NCBI GenBank assembly: GCA_023150495.1
Contig: JAKLKT010000131.1
Coordinates: 1 to 7,578 of the forward strand
DNA length: 7,578 nt
Origin: Planctomycetota bacterium
GTDB lineage: Bacteria; Planctomycetota; PLA2
Reading direction: 5' to 3'
The notes beneath the pieces are model-generated. The model was not told where the DNA came from. It worked only from the letters and a program-made list of their open reading frames with translations, and did not search any database. Below, piece after piece: positions 1-6,036 of this stretch. The translations under genes and the position numbers were made by a program. Each line of letters begins with the position of its first letter. The first letter of the stretch is position 1.

Positions 1-353
1 AGCACGGCGGGCGGGGCGAGGATCGCGGTCGCGAGGAGGAAGCGGACCGGGATCGTCGCCGCGTCGAATGCGGGCCGGGCGAGGTCGAGAAGGGTGGGGG
101 AGAGAACGGCGCCGAGCGCGACCCCGGCCTCGAGGAGCGCGTAGAGGCGGAGGGGGTCCCGGGAGCGGTCGGCGACCCTGCCGAGGAGGTGGGCGCCGAT
201 CGCCATCCCGCCGATCACGGCCGCCAGCACGCCGGCCATCGCGACCGAGGTTGCCCCCGCGACCTGCGCGGTGCGCCGGAACCACGCCACCTCGAGGACG
301 AGCGCGCCCGCGCCCGAGAGGAAGAGGAGGAAGGCGAGGAGCCGCGGCCGCAA
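1..353 (-). CDS. N-terminal part of a fused MFS/spermidine-synthase-like membrane protein (runs off left edge)
   Basis: The reverse strand reads open for 117 codons from a TTG at 353 to the window edge. An in-frame TAG lies four codons upstream and no ATG or GTG lies between, so TTG is the only upstream start available. The product opens with a hydrophobic helix (about residues 5-22) containing LFLSGAGALVLEVAWFRR. A second helix follows with VLAAVIGGMAIGAHLLG, then the loop RVADRSRDPLRLYALLEAG, then two more hydrophobic stretches. The order SG-x-x-ALVLEV-W-FRR, GG-A-GA, G-R-AD-R, PLRLYALLE is typical of the membrane domain fused in front of spermidine-synthase-like methyltransferase folds in many bacteria. 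The catalytic part would lie beyond position 1 and cannot be checked, so the enzymatic role is inferred. A plain MFS-like permease remains possible. The gene is divergent from the histidine kinase, and no clear ribosome binding site precedes the TTG. Confidence 0.65.
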   Translation of the reverse strand, partial: MRPRLLAFLLFLSGAGALVLEVAWFRRTAQVAGATSVAMAGVLAAVIGGMAIGAHLLGRVADRSRDPLRLYALLEAGVALGAVLSPTLLDLARPAFDAATIPVRFLLATAILAPPAV

Positions 354-369
354 GGGACTGGGATTCTAG

Positions 370-405
370 CCCCCCCCTTGCCCCCGGACCCCCTCAAACC
401 CGCCC
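370..405 (-). other. G-quadruplex motif in the divergent intergenic region
   Basis: Read on the minus strand, five G-runs of 3, 3, 5, 5 and 8 are separated by loops of 1, 5, 3 and 3 nt (plus-strand C-runs at 403-405, 399-401, 389-393, 381-385 and 370-377). This satisfies the canonical four-run pattern with loops of 1-7 nt and has a spare run. It sits 17 nt before the TTG of the minus-strand gene and 33 nt before the kinase ATG. The G-rich strand would therefore lie in the leader RNA of the minus-strand gene if transcription starts upstream of 405, and it is the template strand for the kinase. Function is inferred only. Confidence 0.5.
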
Positions 406-437
406 TCGCGGGACGCCGATAAGAGAAGCGGCCCTCC

Positions 438-2435
438 ATGGACGTATCGCAGGCGGAAAAGGTCCTCGCCACGCTCGCCGAGGTGTACGCGCTCGACGAC
501 GTGCAGGCGATCGTGGACCTCGCCTGCAAGCGCGCGGTGGAGCTCTCGCCCTACCGTCTCGCGCTCCTCTCGCTCTACTTCGGCGACGACGTCTACATCG
601 GGCTCGAGGGCGGCGACGAGGAGATGCGGCAGAGCTTCCTCAAGGCGGCGCGCCAGGCGACGCCCGAGAGCCGCGCGCGGCGCCGGCAGCGGATCTGGGA
701 GAAGCACCGGATCGAGGGCACGAACATCTGCTTCATGCCCGAGGATTCCGCGATCCCGTTCGGGATGTCCTTCCACGCGAGCGAGCCGGTGGCGGGTGCC
801 GAGTGGCGGCCGAACGACCGGCTGATGCTCTTCGTCCGCGACGCGCACGGCGAGGTGAGCGGCGTGCTCTCGCTCGACCGGCCTGCCGACGGCAAGCGGC
901 CCGACCCCGCGAGCCTCGGCCCGCTCGTCTGGGTGGACAGGTTCATCACGCTGATGGGCGTGGTGATCCACAACAAGCACCTCCAGGCGAAGCTGCGCGA
1001 GTCGGAGGAGCGGTACGCCGCGGTGGTCGAGCAGGGCCACGACGGGATCCTGATCGTGCGCGACGGGCGCGTGCTCTTCGCGAACACGCGCGTCGGCGAG
1101 ATGCTCGGGCTGCCGCCGTCGCTGCTCGTCGGCCGCGCGGCGGACAAGGTGATCGCGCAGCAGGGCGGCACGTCGCTCCCCGGCGAGACGGACGGACGCC
1201 TGCTGCGGCCCGACGGGCGGACCGTGGACGTCGCGCTTCGGACGAGCACGATCCGGGTCGGCGGCATCGACGCGAGGCTGTTCGCGGTCGCGGACATCAC
1301 GGAGAGGAAGCGCATCCTCGCCCAGCTCGTGCGCGCGAAGAAGATGGAGAGCGTCGGCACGCTCGCGTCGGGCATCGCGCACGACTTCAACAACCTGCTC
1401 GGCGGGATCCTCGGCTACGCGAGCCTCATGAAGGGGTGCCTCGACGACCGCGAACGCACGCTCCGCTACCTCCAGTCGATCGAGAAGGCGGCGGACCGCG
1501 CGGCGGACGTGACGCGCCAGCTCCTCGGGATCGTGCGCGACCGGCCGGTGCGCGTGGCGCCCTTCGCGATCTCGCGCGTGCTCGGCGAGGTGGCGGGGCT
1601 CCTCGAGGAGACGCTCGACCCCTCGATCACGGTGACGATGCGCTGGGAGCCCGAGCTGCCCAACGTCCTCGGCGACGAGAGCCAGATCCACCAGGTGCTC
1701 CTGAACATCAGCCTGAACGCCCGCGACGCGATGCCGAAGGGCGGCACGCTCACGCTCGAGGCGGCGGGCACCGGGCTGAAGGGCCGCCCCGCGGTGAGCG
1801 TGGTCGTGTCGGACACGGGCGTCGGGATGGACGCGGAGACGCTCGCGAAGGTCTTCGACCCGTTCTTCACGACCAAGGAGACCGGGCGCGGCACGGGCCT
1901 CGGACTCTACATGGCGTACCGCGTGATCGAGCGGCACGGCGGCACGATCGACATCACGAGCCGGAAGGGCGAGGGCACGCAGGTCGAGATCGTGCTGCCC
2001 GCGGCGGACGTCCCCGCCGAGAACGAGAGCGCGGCGCCGGGCGCCGCAGCGCCGACGGCCTCGGGTGCGGTGCTCCTCGCGGACGACGAGGAGGTGATGC
2101 GCGAGGTGGCGGCCGAGATGCTCAGGGGGCTCGGCTACGAGGTCGTGACGGCCTCGGACGGCCGCCGCGCGGTGAACGCGGTGCGGAACGCGCGGAAGGA
2201 GTTCACGGCCGTGATCCTCGACGTGGCGATGCCGGTGATGAGCGGCTGGGAGGCGGCGGGGGAGATCCGGAAGATCCGCCCCGCGCTGCCGATCGTGATC
2301 ACGTCGGGCCACGACCTCGACGCGGCGACGAACGACACGCAGGGGCTTGCCGACGCGTGCCTGAAGAAGCCCTTCCGCGTCGAGAACCTCCGCCAGGTGC
2401 TCGACGTCGTCGCCACTCGTCGCGCGAAGGTCTGA
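438..2435 (+). CDS. Soluble hybrid histidine kinase (GAF-like, PAS, HisKA, HATPase, receiver)
   Basis: This 665-residue sensor kinase has no signal peptide or membrane helix, so it should act in the cytoplasm. Residues about 1-185 look like a GAF domain, ending in NDRLMLFVRDAHGEVSGVLS. A PAS domain covers about 188-290 and closes with VADITERKR. The HisKA dimerisation helix carries the phosphoacceptor His315 in GIAHDFNNLLGG. The ATPase domain shows the N box (Asn423, Asn427), the G1 box D459-TGVG, FDPFF (473-477) and GRGTGLGL (483-490). An Ala/Pro-rich linker (about 522-543) leads to a receiver domain with Asp549/Asp550, phosphoacceptor Asp595, Ser623 and Lys644, so all catalytic residues appear intact. 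It probably autophosphorylates on His315 and passes phosphate to its own Asp595. A downstream phosphotransfer protein or regulator is not in the window. The start has only a weak purine-rich AAGAGAAG upstream. The signal sensed is unknown. Confidence 0.93.
   Translation: MDVSQAEKVLATLAEVYALDDVQAIVDLACKRAVELSPYRLALLSLYFGDDVYIGLEGGDEEMRQSFLKAARQATPESRARRRQRIWEKHRIEGTNICFMPEDSAIPFGMSFHASEPVAGAEWRPNDRLMLFVRDAHGEVSGVLSLDRPADGKRPDPASLGPLVWVDRFITLMGVVIHNKHLQAKLRESEERYAAVVEQGHDGILIVRDGRVLFANTRVGEMLGLPPSLLVGRAADKVIAQQGGTSLPGETDGRLLRPDGRTVDVALRTSTIRVGGIDARLFAVADITERKRILAQLVRAKKMESVGTLASGIAHDFNNLLGGILGYASLMKGCLDDRERTLRYLQSIEKAADRAADVTRQLLGIVRDRPVRVAPFAISRVLGEVAGLLEETLDPSITVTMRWEPELPNVLGDESQIHQVLLNISLNARDAMPKGGTLTLEAAGTGLKGRPAVSVVVSDTGVGMDAETLAKVFDPFFTTKETGRGTGLGLYMAYRVIERHGGTIDITSRKGEGTQVEIVLPAADVPAENESAAPGAAAPTASGAVLLADDEEVMREVAAEMLRGLGYEVVTASDGRRAVNAVRNARKEFTAVILDVAMPVMSGWEAAGEIRKIRPALPIVITSGHDLDAATNDTQGLADACLKKPFRVENLRQVLDVVATRRAKV
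2386..2435 (+). repeat. Left copy of a ~50-nt imperfect direct repeat (kinase 3' end)
   Basis: The last 50 nt of the kinase gene, from the codons for LRQVLDVV through the stop, match 6030-6078 on the same strand. I count 42 identities over 49 aligned positions with one 1-nt gap, including the exact 14-mer GCGCGAAGGTCTGA at both 3' ends. Similarity stops just after the TGA and just before 2386. This copy is intact coding sequence. Confidence 0.7.
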
Positions 2436-2452
2436 CCGCGCTCCCGCGCGAA

Positions 2453-2470
2453 TGCAACACTCGGGTTGCA
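2453..2470 (+). other. Perfect 6-bp inverted repeat after the kinase gene
   Basis: TGCAAC (2453-2458) and GTTGCA (2465-2470) can form a 6-bp stem with a 6-nt loop, 17 nt after the kinase stop. No T-tract follows, so it is not a standard intrinsic terminator. It could be an operator half-site pair or an RNA-stabilising hairpin. Confidence 0.3.
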
Positions 2471-2519
2471 CCGGCCCGGGATCGTCTCCCGCGCGACACG
2501 GCCGAGCGGGCCGCCATTA

Positions 2520-2549
2520 CGGGAACGTGATCGTCCCCGCGTGATCCGA
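2520..2549 (+). promoter_or_regulatory. Possible ECF-sigma-type promoter with an overlapping inverted repeat
   Basis: GGAACGT (2522-2528) resembles the GGAAC -35 element of ECF/RpoE-type promoters. TCCGA (2545-2549) follows after 16 nt and resembles a TCnnA -10, and this spacing is like RpoE promoters. Transcription would start near 2556, giving a leader of about 44 nt that contains the stem at the receptor start. CGGGAACG (2520-2527) and CGTCCCCG (2532-2539) also form an 8-bp inverted repeat with one mismatch, and CGTGATC is repeated at 2526 and 2540. Control of TonB-dependent receptors by ECF factors is well known (FecI/FecA), but no sigma or anti-sigma gene is in this window. The assignment rests on two short motifs only. 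Confidence 0.25.
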
Positions 2550-2565
2550 AGCGCGGACGATACGA

Positions 2566-2601
2566 ATGCCGCGGAACGTGGTTTGCGCCGGTCCGCGGCA
2601 T
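2566..2601 (+). promoter_or_regulatory. Perfect 10-bp stem-loop overlapping the receptor start codon
   Basis: ATGCCGCGGA (2566-2575) and TCCGCGGCAT (2592-2601) are perfect reverse complements separated by 16 nt. The right arm ends in the first two bases of the ATG at 2600. No Shine-Dalgarno-like sequence lies in the 20 nt before that ATG. In RNA the stem would occlude the initiation region, so translation may depend on opening it by a protein, ligand or temperature change. As DNA the same palindrome could be an operator. Both roles are inference. Confidence 0.45.
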
Positions 2602-4708
2602 GACGAATGTCCGCGCGCTCGCGACCGGCGTCCTCGTGCTCGCGATCGGCTGCGCGGGCGGGCCTGCACCCCGGCCCGCGCCGCGGCCGGGTGACCCGAC
2701 CGGTCCCGTGGGGGCGCCCGTGCAGGAGGTGCCGGAGATCCTCGTGACCGGAACGCCCATCGAGGAGGCGCCCGAGGTCCCGCTCGACGCCGTGGGCTCG
2801 CGCAACGTGTTCGGCCCCGAGCGCGTGCGCGAGACCGCCGCGCGCGAGATCAACGAGCTCGTCCAGCACATCCCGGCGATCTCCACGCGACCCTACAACG
2901 GCGGCGAGGCGGCGGCGCCGAGCTTCTCGATGCGCGGCCTGCCCGACGACGGCCTCACGGAGTACATCGACGTCCTCATCGACGGCGTGCCGGCAGGCCC
3001 GATGCCCTACGGGTGGACGGCCCTCTCGTTCTTCCCGGTGACCCCGGACCGCATCTGGGCCGTGGACTACATTCGCGGAGCCCACCAGGTGCGCTACTCG
3101 CCGAACACGGTGGGCGGCGTCCTCAACTTCCTCACGAGGCCCGTGCCGAGCGAGCCGCTGCTCGCGTCCCGGCTGACAACGGGGACCAACGACTACCTGA
3201 GCGCGCTCTTCGAGGCCGGCGGTCCCGTCTCGGGCAGCACGTCGGTCCTCGGGAGCTACGTGAACCGGCGGGGGGCGGGCTACCGCGACGACGGGGACTT
3301 CGACCAGCAGGACGCGTCGATCAAGCTGAAGCACGTGATCGACGACGAGTCGTGGGTCGCGGCCGCCGTCAGCTGGATGGAGGACGGCCACCAGGCGCCT
3401 GGCGGCCTCACCCGCGCGGACTTCGACGCGGACCGGTTCGGCAACGCCCGGCCGGACAACCGCTTCGACGGCCACCGCGAGGTCGCCGACGTCGTCTACC
3501 ACCGCGACAGCGACGATGGCTACGTCGAGGCGTTCACCAACTTCTCGCACACGAAGCGCCATCTCGCGGCGCAGCGGCCGCAGTTCGGCGCGCCGACGAC
3601 CTTCCTCGACTGGACCGACGACAGCTACTTCTGGCAGATCGGCGCCCGGGCGGAGCAGGGCTTCCACTTCGCGGGGATGCCCCACACCGCCTACGCAGGG
3701 CTGCGGTTCCACAGGGAGTGGCTCCCCAACTACAAGATCCAGTCCATGCCGTTCGGCGGGGGCCCCTCCACGACGACGAGGGACTCCGAGTACGAGATGA
3801 ACACGCTCTCGTTCCACATCGACGACACGCTCCGGCCGACCGAGAAGCTCGCGATCCAGGTGGGCGTCCGCCTCGAGTGGATCCCGACCGCGAAGGGGAG
3901 CGACGACATCGTGCCCTTCGACTTCGACGAGGACTTCTTCACCGCGCTCCCGGGCGTCGGCGCGTCCTACGAGGTGTCCGACCGGACCGCCGTCTTCGCC
4001 AACTGGTTCCAGGGCTTCCGCGCGCCGCAGGTGTGGGGGTTCTCGTCCGTGCCCCCGACCGACGAGCAGCTCGATCTGGAGATGGGAACGTCGTCCGAGA
4101 TCGGCATCCGGACGCGCGGCGTCCACGGTGTGTCCGGGCAGCTGACCTTCTGGCGCGTCGACTTCGACGACTTCGGCGTCTTCTACACCGGCTTCTACGA
4201 GAACCTCGGCCGCATCGTGACCACGGGCATCGACCTCGAGGCGAGCTGGCACCTCGGCGAGGTGTGGGTATCCCTGGAGGGCCTGACCGTCGGCGGCTCG
4301 GTGACCTTCCAGGACGCCGAGCTGCGGAGCGGCCCCAACGACGGCAACGAGGTCCCCTACGCGTGGGACTCGAAGGCGGCGTGGTACGCGAGCTACGCCC
4401 GCGGCGGCTGGTCGCTCTTCCTCGGGGGGACCTACGTCGGCGAGTCGTACTCCGACGACGCAAACACCCCGACCGAGAACCCGGAAGGCAACCTCGGGAT
4501 CAACCCGTCGCGCGTCGTGTGGGACCTGCGCGTGGCGCGGCGCTTCGAGATCGGCGACGGCGACTCGGTCGAGATCGCCGCGGGGGCCACGAATCTGTTC
4601 GACAACGAGTGGTACGTGCACTCGCGGGGCGGGTTCTTCGGCGGCGGCCTCGTCGCCGGCCCGCCGCTGCAGGGGTACCTCTCGATGGATCTCTCCGTGA
4701 ACTGGTGA
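2600..4708 (+). CDS. FecA-like TonB-dependent outer-membrane receptor with a lipoprotein-type N-terminus
   Basis: This 702-residue product should be an energy-dependent outer-membrane import channel. Residues 1-18 form a short signal with Arg5, a hydrophobic core and the lipobox LAIGC (Cys18). A Pro-rich stretch follows (22-40), then a possible TonB box near PEILVTG (45-51). The plug domain (about 60-182) carries FSMRGLPDDG, VLIDGVPAGPMPYG and IRGAHQVRYSPNTVGGVLNFLTR. These resemble the plug of FecA-type ferric-citrate receptors. The rest alternates aromatic and polar residues as in a 22-strand barrel, with GFRAPQVWGF (472-481), GATNLFDNEWY (662-672) and a C-terminal Trp702. No FecA-type N-terminal signalling domain is present. 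The start at 2600 is the first possible start after an in-frame stop at 2528-2530, and it is needed for the signal sequence. The ligand cannot be read from sequence, so an iron chelate is a family-based guess. The gene is followed at once by the propeller gene. Confidence 0.9.
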   Translation: MTNVRALATGVLVLAIGCAGGPAPRPAPRPGDPTGPVGAPVQEVPEILVTGTPIEEAPEVPLDAVGSRNVFGPERVRETAAREINELVQHIPAISTRPYNGGEAAAPSFSMRGLPDDGLTEYIDVLIDGVPAGPMPYGWTALSFFPVTPDRIWAVDYIRGAHQVRYSPNTVGGVLNFLTRPVPSEPLLASRLTTGTNDYLSALFEAGGPVSGSTSVLGSYVNRRGAGYRDDGDFDQQDASIKLKHVIDDESWVAAAVSWMEDGHQAPGGLTRADFDADRFGNARPDNRFDGHREVADVVYHRDSDDGYVEAFTNFSHTKRHLAAQRPQFGAPTTFLDWTDDSYFWQIGARAEQGFHFAGMPHTAYAGLRFHREWLPNYKIQSMPFGGGPSTTTRDSEYEMNTLSFHIDDTLRPTEKLAIQVGVRLEWIPTAKGSDDIVPFDFDEDFFTALPGVGASYEVSDRTAVFANWFQGFRAPQVWGFSSVPPTDEQLDLEMGTSSEIGIRTRGVHGVSGQLTFWRVDFDDFGVFYTGFYENLGRIVTTGIDLEASWHLGEVWVSLEGLTVGGSVTFQDAELRSGPNDGNEVPYAWDSKAAWYASYARGGWSLFLGGTYVGESYSDDANTPTENPEGNLGINPSRVVWDLRVARRFEIGDGDSVEIAAGATNLFDNEWYVHSRGGFFGGGLVAGPPLQGYLSMDLSVNW

Positions 4709-4714
4709 GGAGGA
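4707..4714 (+). promoter_or_regulatory. Strong ribosome binding site overlapping the receptor stop codon
   Basis: GAGGAGGA begins inside the receptor TGA and ends 4 nt before the ATG at 4719. It is the only strong Shine-Dalgarno in the window. It fixes the start of the downstream gene and suggests translational coupling with the receptor. Confidence 0.75.
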
Positions 4715-4718
4715 ACGC

Positions 4719-5861
4719 ATGCGTCGTCCCCTGCTCCTGCTCGCACTCCTGCTGCTCGGCGCCGCGGCCCGTCCCGAGGACCAGCCGCCCGCGGCAGGCC
4801 CCCCGGCCCCCGAGGATCCGAAGGACGGCGAGGTGCCGCTGCCGGCCCTTGCAGGCTGGAACGCCGCGCTCGTGATCGACAACGGGAAGACGGGCATCTG
4901 GACCGTCGGCGCGTACCCGCTGCTCGCGGGGGGGCCGCCGGAGGTCGTCGGTCTCGACGACCAGGGGCGCTGCATCGTCCTTGCGCCGTACAGCGGGCGC
5001 TACACGCCCCGCTTCCTCGGGCACGACGGGAGCTGGCTTGGGGGGCTCGCCCACGCCGAGATCGACCCCCGCATCGACGGCCCCGAACTCTATTGCGGCA
5101 GCAAGACCGGCAACCTCTACCAGGTCGTCGCGCATCCGCACGGCTTCCTCGACATCCGCCTCGTCGCGCATCTCCCCGGGCGGGAAATCCACACGATCGT
5201 CGGAGGCGACCTCGACCCGGGCGCCGACGGCCCCGAGCTGCTCCTGTTCACGCGTCCGGGCGGGCTCTATCGCGTGACCGCGTCCGGCGCCGACGGGAAG
5301 CTCGAGTGCCGGCACCTCGCCGACATCCACGGCCGCGTGCGCGACGCGCTCGTCCTGCCAGGCGGCGAGATCGCGACGGTCTCGGCGACGGGCACGCTCG
5401 AGCTGCTGCGCATGACGCGGGACGGCCCGGTCTGGTCGGTCGTATACGAGGCGGGGACCGGCATGGGCCGGCTCGCCGCGGCGGCGGGGCGCACGGACGT
5501 CCTGTACTCGACGCTCGACGACGGGCGCATCGTCAGGCACGAGCGCGGCGAGGGCAAGTGGCGCCACGAGACGATCTACGACGGCCCGCTCGGGCCGCGC
5601 GGGATCGCGGCCGGACCGTTCTCCGACGATCCGGGCCGCGAGACGGTCGCGATCTTCGGCTACAGCGGGAAGGTCGAGGTGCTGACGTGCGGCGACGGAT
5701 CCTGGAGGGCCGAGACGGTCTTCGTCGATCGGGACAAGGGCCACTGGCTCGCGGCGGCCGAGCTCGACGGGCGCAACACGACGCGGGAGCTTCTCGCATG
5801 CGGCTACGGCGGCCGTATCGTGCTCCTGTCGCGACCGCCCGGCTACGGGCGGCGGCCGTGA
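4719..5861 (+). CDS. Exported seven-repeat beta-propeller protein of unknown function
   Basis: The 380-residue product starts with a signal peptide (MRRPLLLLALLLLGAAA, probable cleavage near residue 17), then a Pro/Glu-rich linker (18-42), so it should be periplasmic or surface-exposed. The rest holds seven repeats. Their shared G-x-h-x-h turn falls at Gly83, 131, 182, 225, 269, 317 and 365, a spacing of 43-51 residues. The clearest units read AEIDPRIDGPELYCGSKTGNLY, GGDLDPGADGPELLLFTRPG, AGPFSDDPGRETVAIFGYSG and AELDGRNTTRELLACGYGG. Asp-rich loops followed by a hydrophobic strand resemble FG-GAP/VCBS-type propeller blades and may bind calcium. Repeats 6 and 7 also share WRHETIY and WRAETVF. 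No catalytic motif is visible and I do not recognise a named family. Its start lies 10 nt after the receptor stop with a strong ribosome binding site. It is therefore probably a partner of the receptor, perhaps a ligand-capture or periplasmic binding component. Confidence 0.85.
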   Translation: MRRPLLLLALLLLGAAARPEDQPPAAGPPAPEDPKDGEVPLPALAGWNAALVIDNGKTGIWTVGAYPLLAGGPPEVVGLDDQGRCIVLAPYSGRYTPRFLGHDGSWLGGLAHAEIDPRIDGPELYCGSKTGNLYQVVAHPHGFLDIRLVAHLPGREIHTIVGGDLDPGADGPELLLFTRPGGLYRVTASGADGKLECRHLADIHGRVRDALVLPGGEIATVSATGTLELLRMTRDGPVWSVVYEAGTGMGRLAAAAGRTDVLYSTLDDGRIVRHERGEGKWRHETIYDGPLGPRGIAAGPFSDDPGRETVAIFGYSGKVEVLTCGDGSWRAETVFVDRDKGHWLAAAELDGRNTTRELLACGYGGRIVLLSRPPGYGRRP

Positions 5862-5862
5862 G

Positions 5863-5874
5863 GCGAGCGCTCGC
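5863..5874 (+). other. 12-bp perfect palindrome just after the propeller gene
   Basis: GCGAGCGCTCGC begins 2 nt after the stop codon. Without a loop or T-tract it is unlikely to be an intrinsic terminator on its own. The same arm (GCGAGCG/CGCTCGC) forms the stem at 6176-6193. In DNA this GC-rich the coincidence may be chance. Confidence 0.3.
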
Positions 5875-5885
5875 GGCGGCAGGGC

Positions 5886-6036
5886 TCAGGGCCTGAAGGT
5901 CCCGATCCGCTCCGCCGTCCCGGCATCGAAGACGCAAAGGCGCCGGATGTTTGCCGAGGCGGATCCCGACGCCCTCGACCTCGACCATGATGCAGTCGTC
6001 GCCCTCCTCGACGACCACGACCTCGCCGGACCTCCC
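5886..6036 (-). pseudogene. Possible frameshifted C-terminal remnant of an unidentified gene
   Basis: On the minus strand, one frame opens after a TAG at 6037-6039 and reads GEVVVVEEGDDCIMVEVEGVG, with alternating beta-strand-like residues. It then loses sense. A second frame, reached by a +1 shift near 5950-5960, reads LCVFDAGTAERIGTF and ends at a TGA (5886-5888). The ending resembles the C-terminus of MalK-type ABC transporter ATPases (FDAxTGERI) or the last strand of a quinoprotein or WD-type propeller. The evidence is too short to decide. If the shift is a sequencing error this could instead be the tail of a short gene, but the in-frame TAG still cuts it at the 5' side. Confidence 0.25.

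Noticed and set aside
2453..2470. Intrinsic terminator after the kinase
   Set aside because: The 6-bp stem is followed by GC-rich sequence with no T-tract.
366..2471. Long open frame antisense to the kinase, and a similarly long plus-strand frame at 68-2530
   Set aside because: Arg/His/Ala-rich translations without motifs, exactly what mirrored GC-rich codons produce. The 438-2435 frame carries every kinase motif.
2520..2602. Cobalamin riboswitch or Fur box upstream of the receptor
   Set aside because: The leader is too short and lacks the conserved cobalamin elements, and no AT-rich Fur-type palindrome is present.
2135..4975. A 946-codon open frame antisense to the receptor gene
   Set aside because: Low-complexity Arg/Val/Ala-rich product with no recognisable domain, opposite a clear TonB-dependent receptor.
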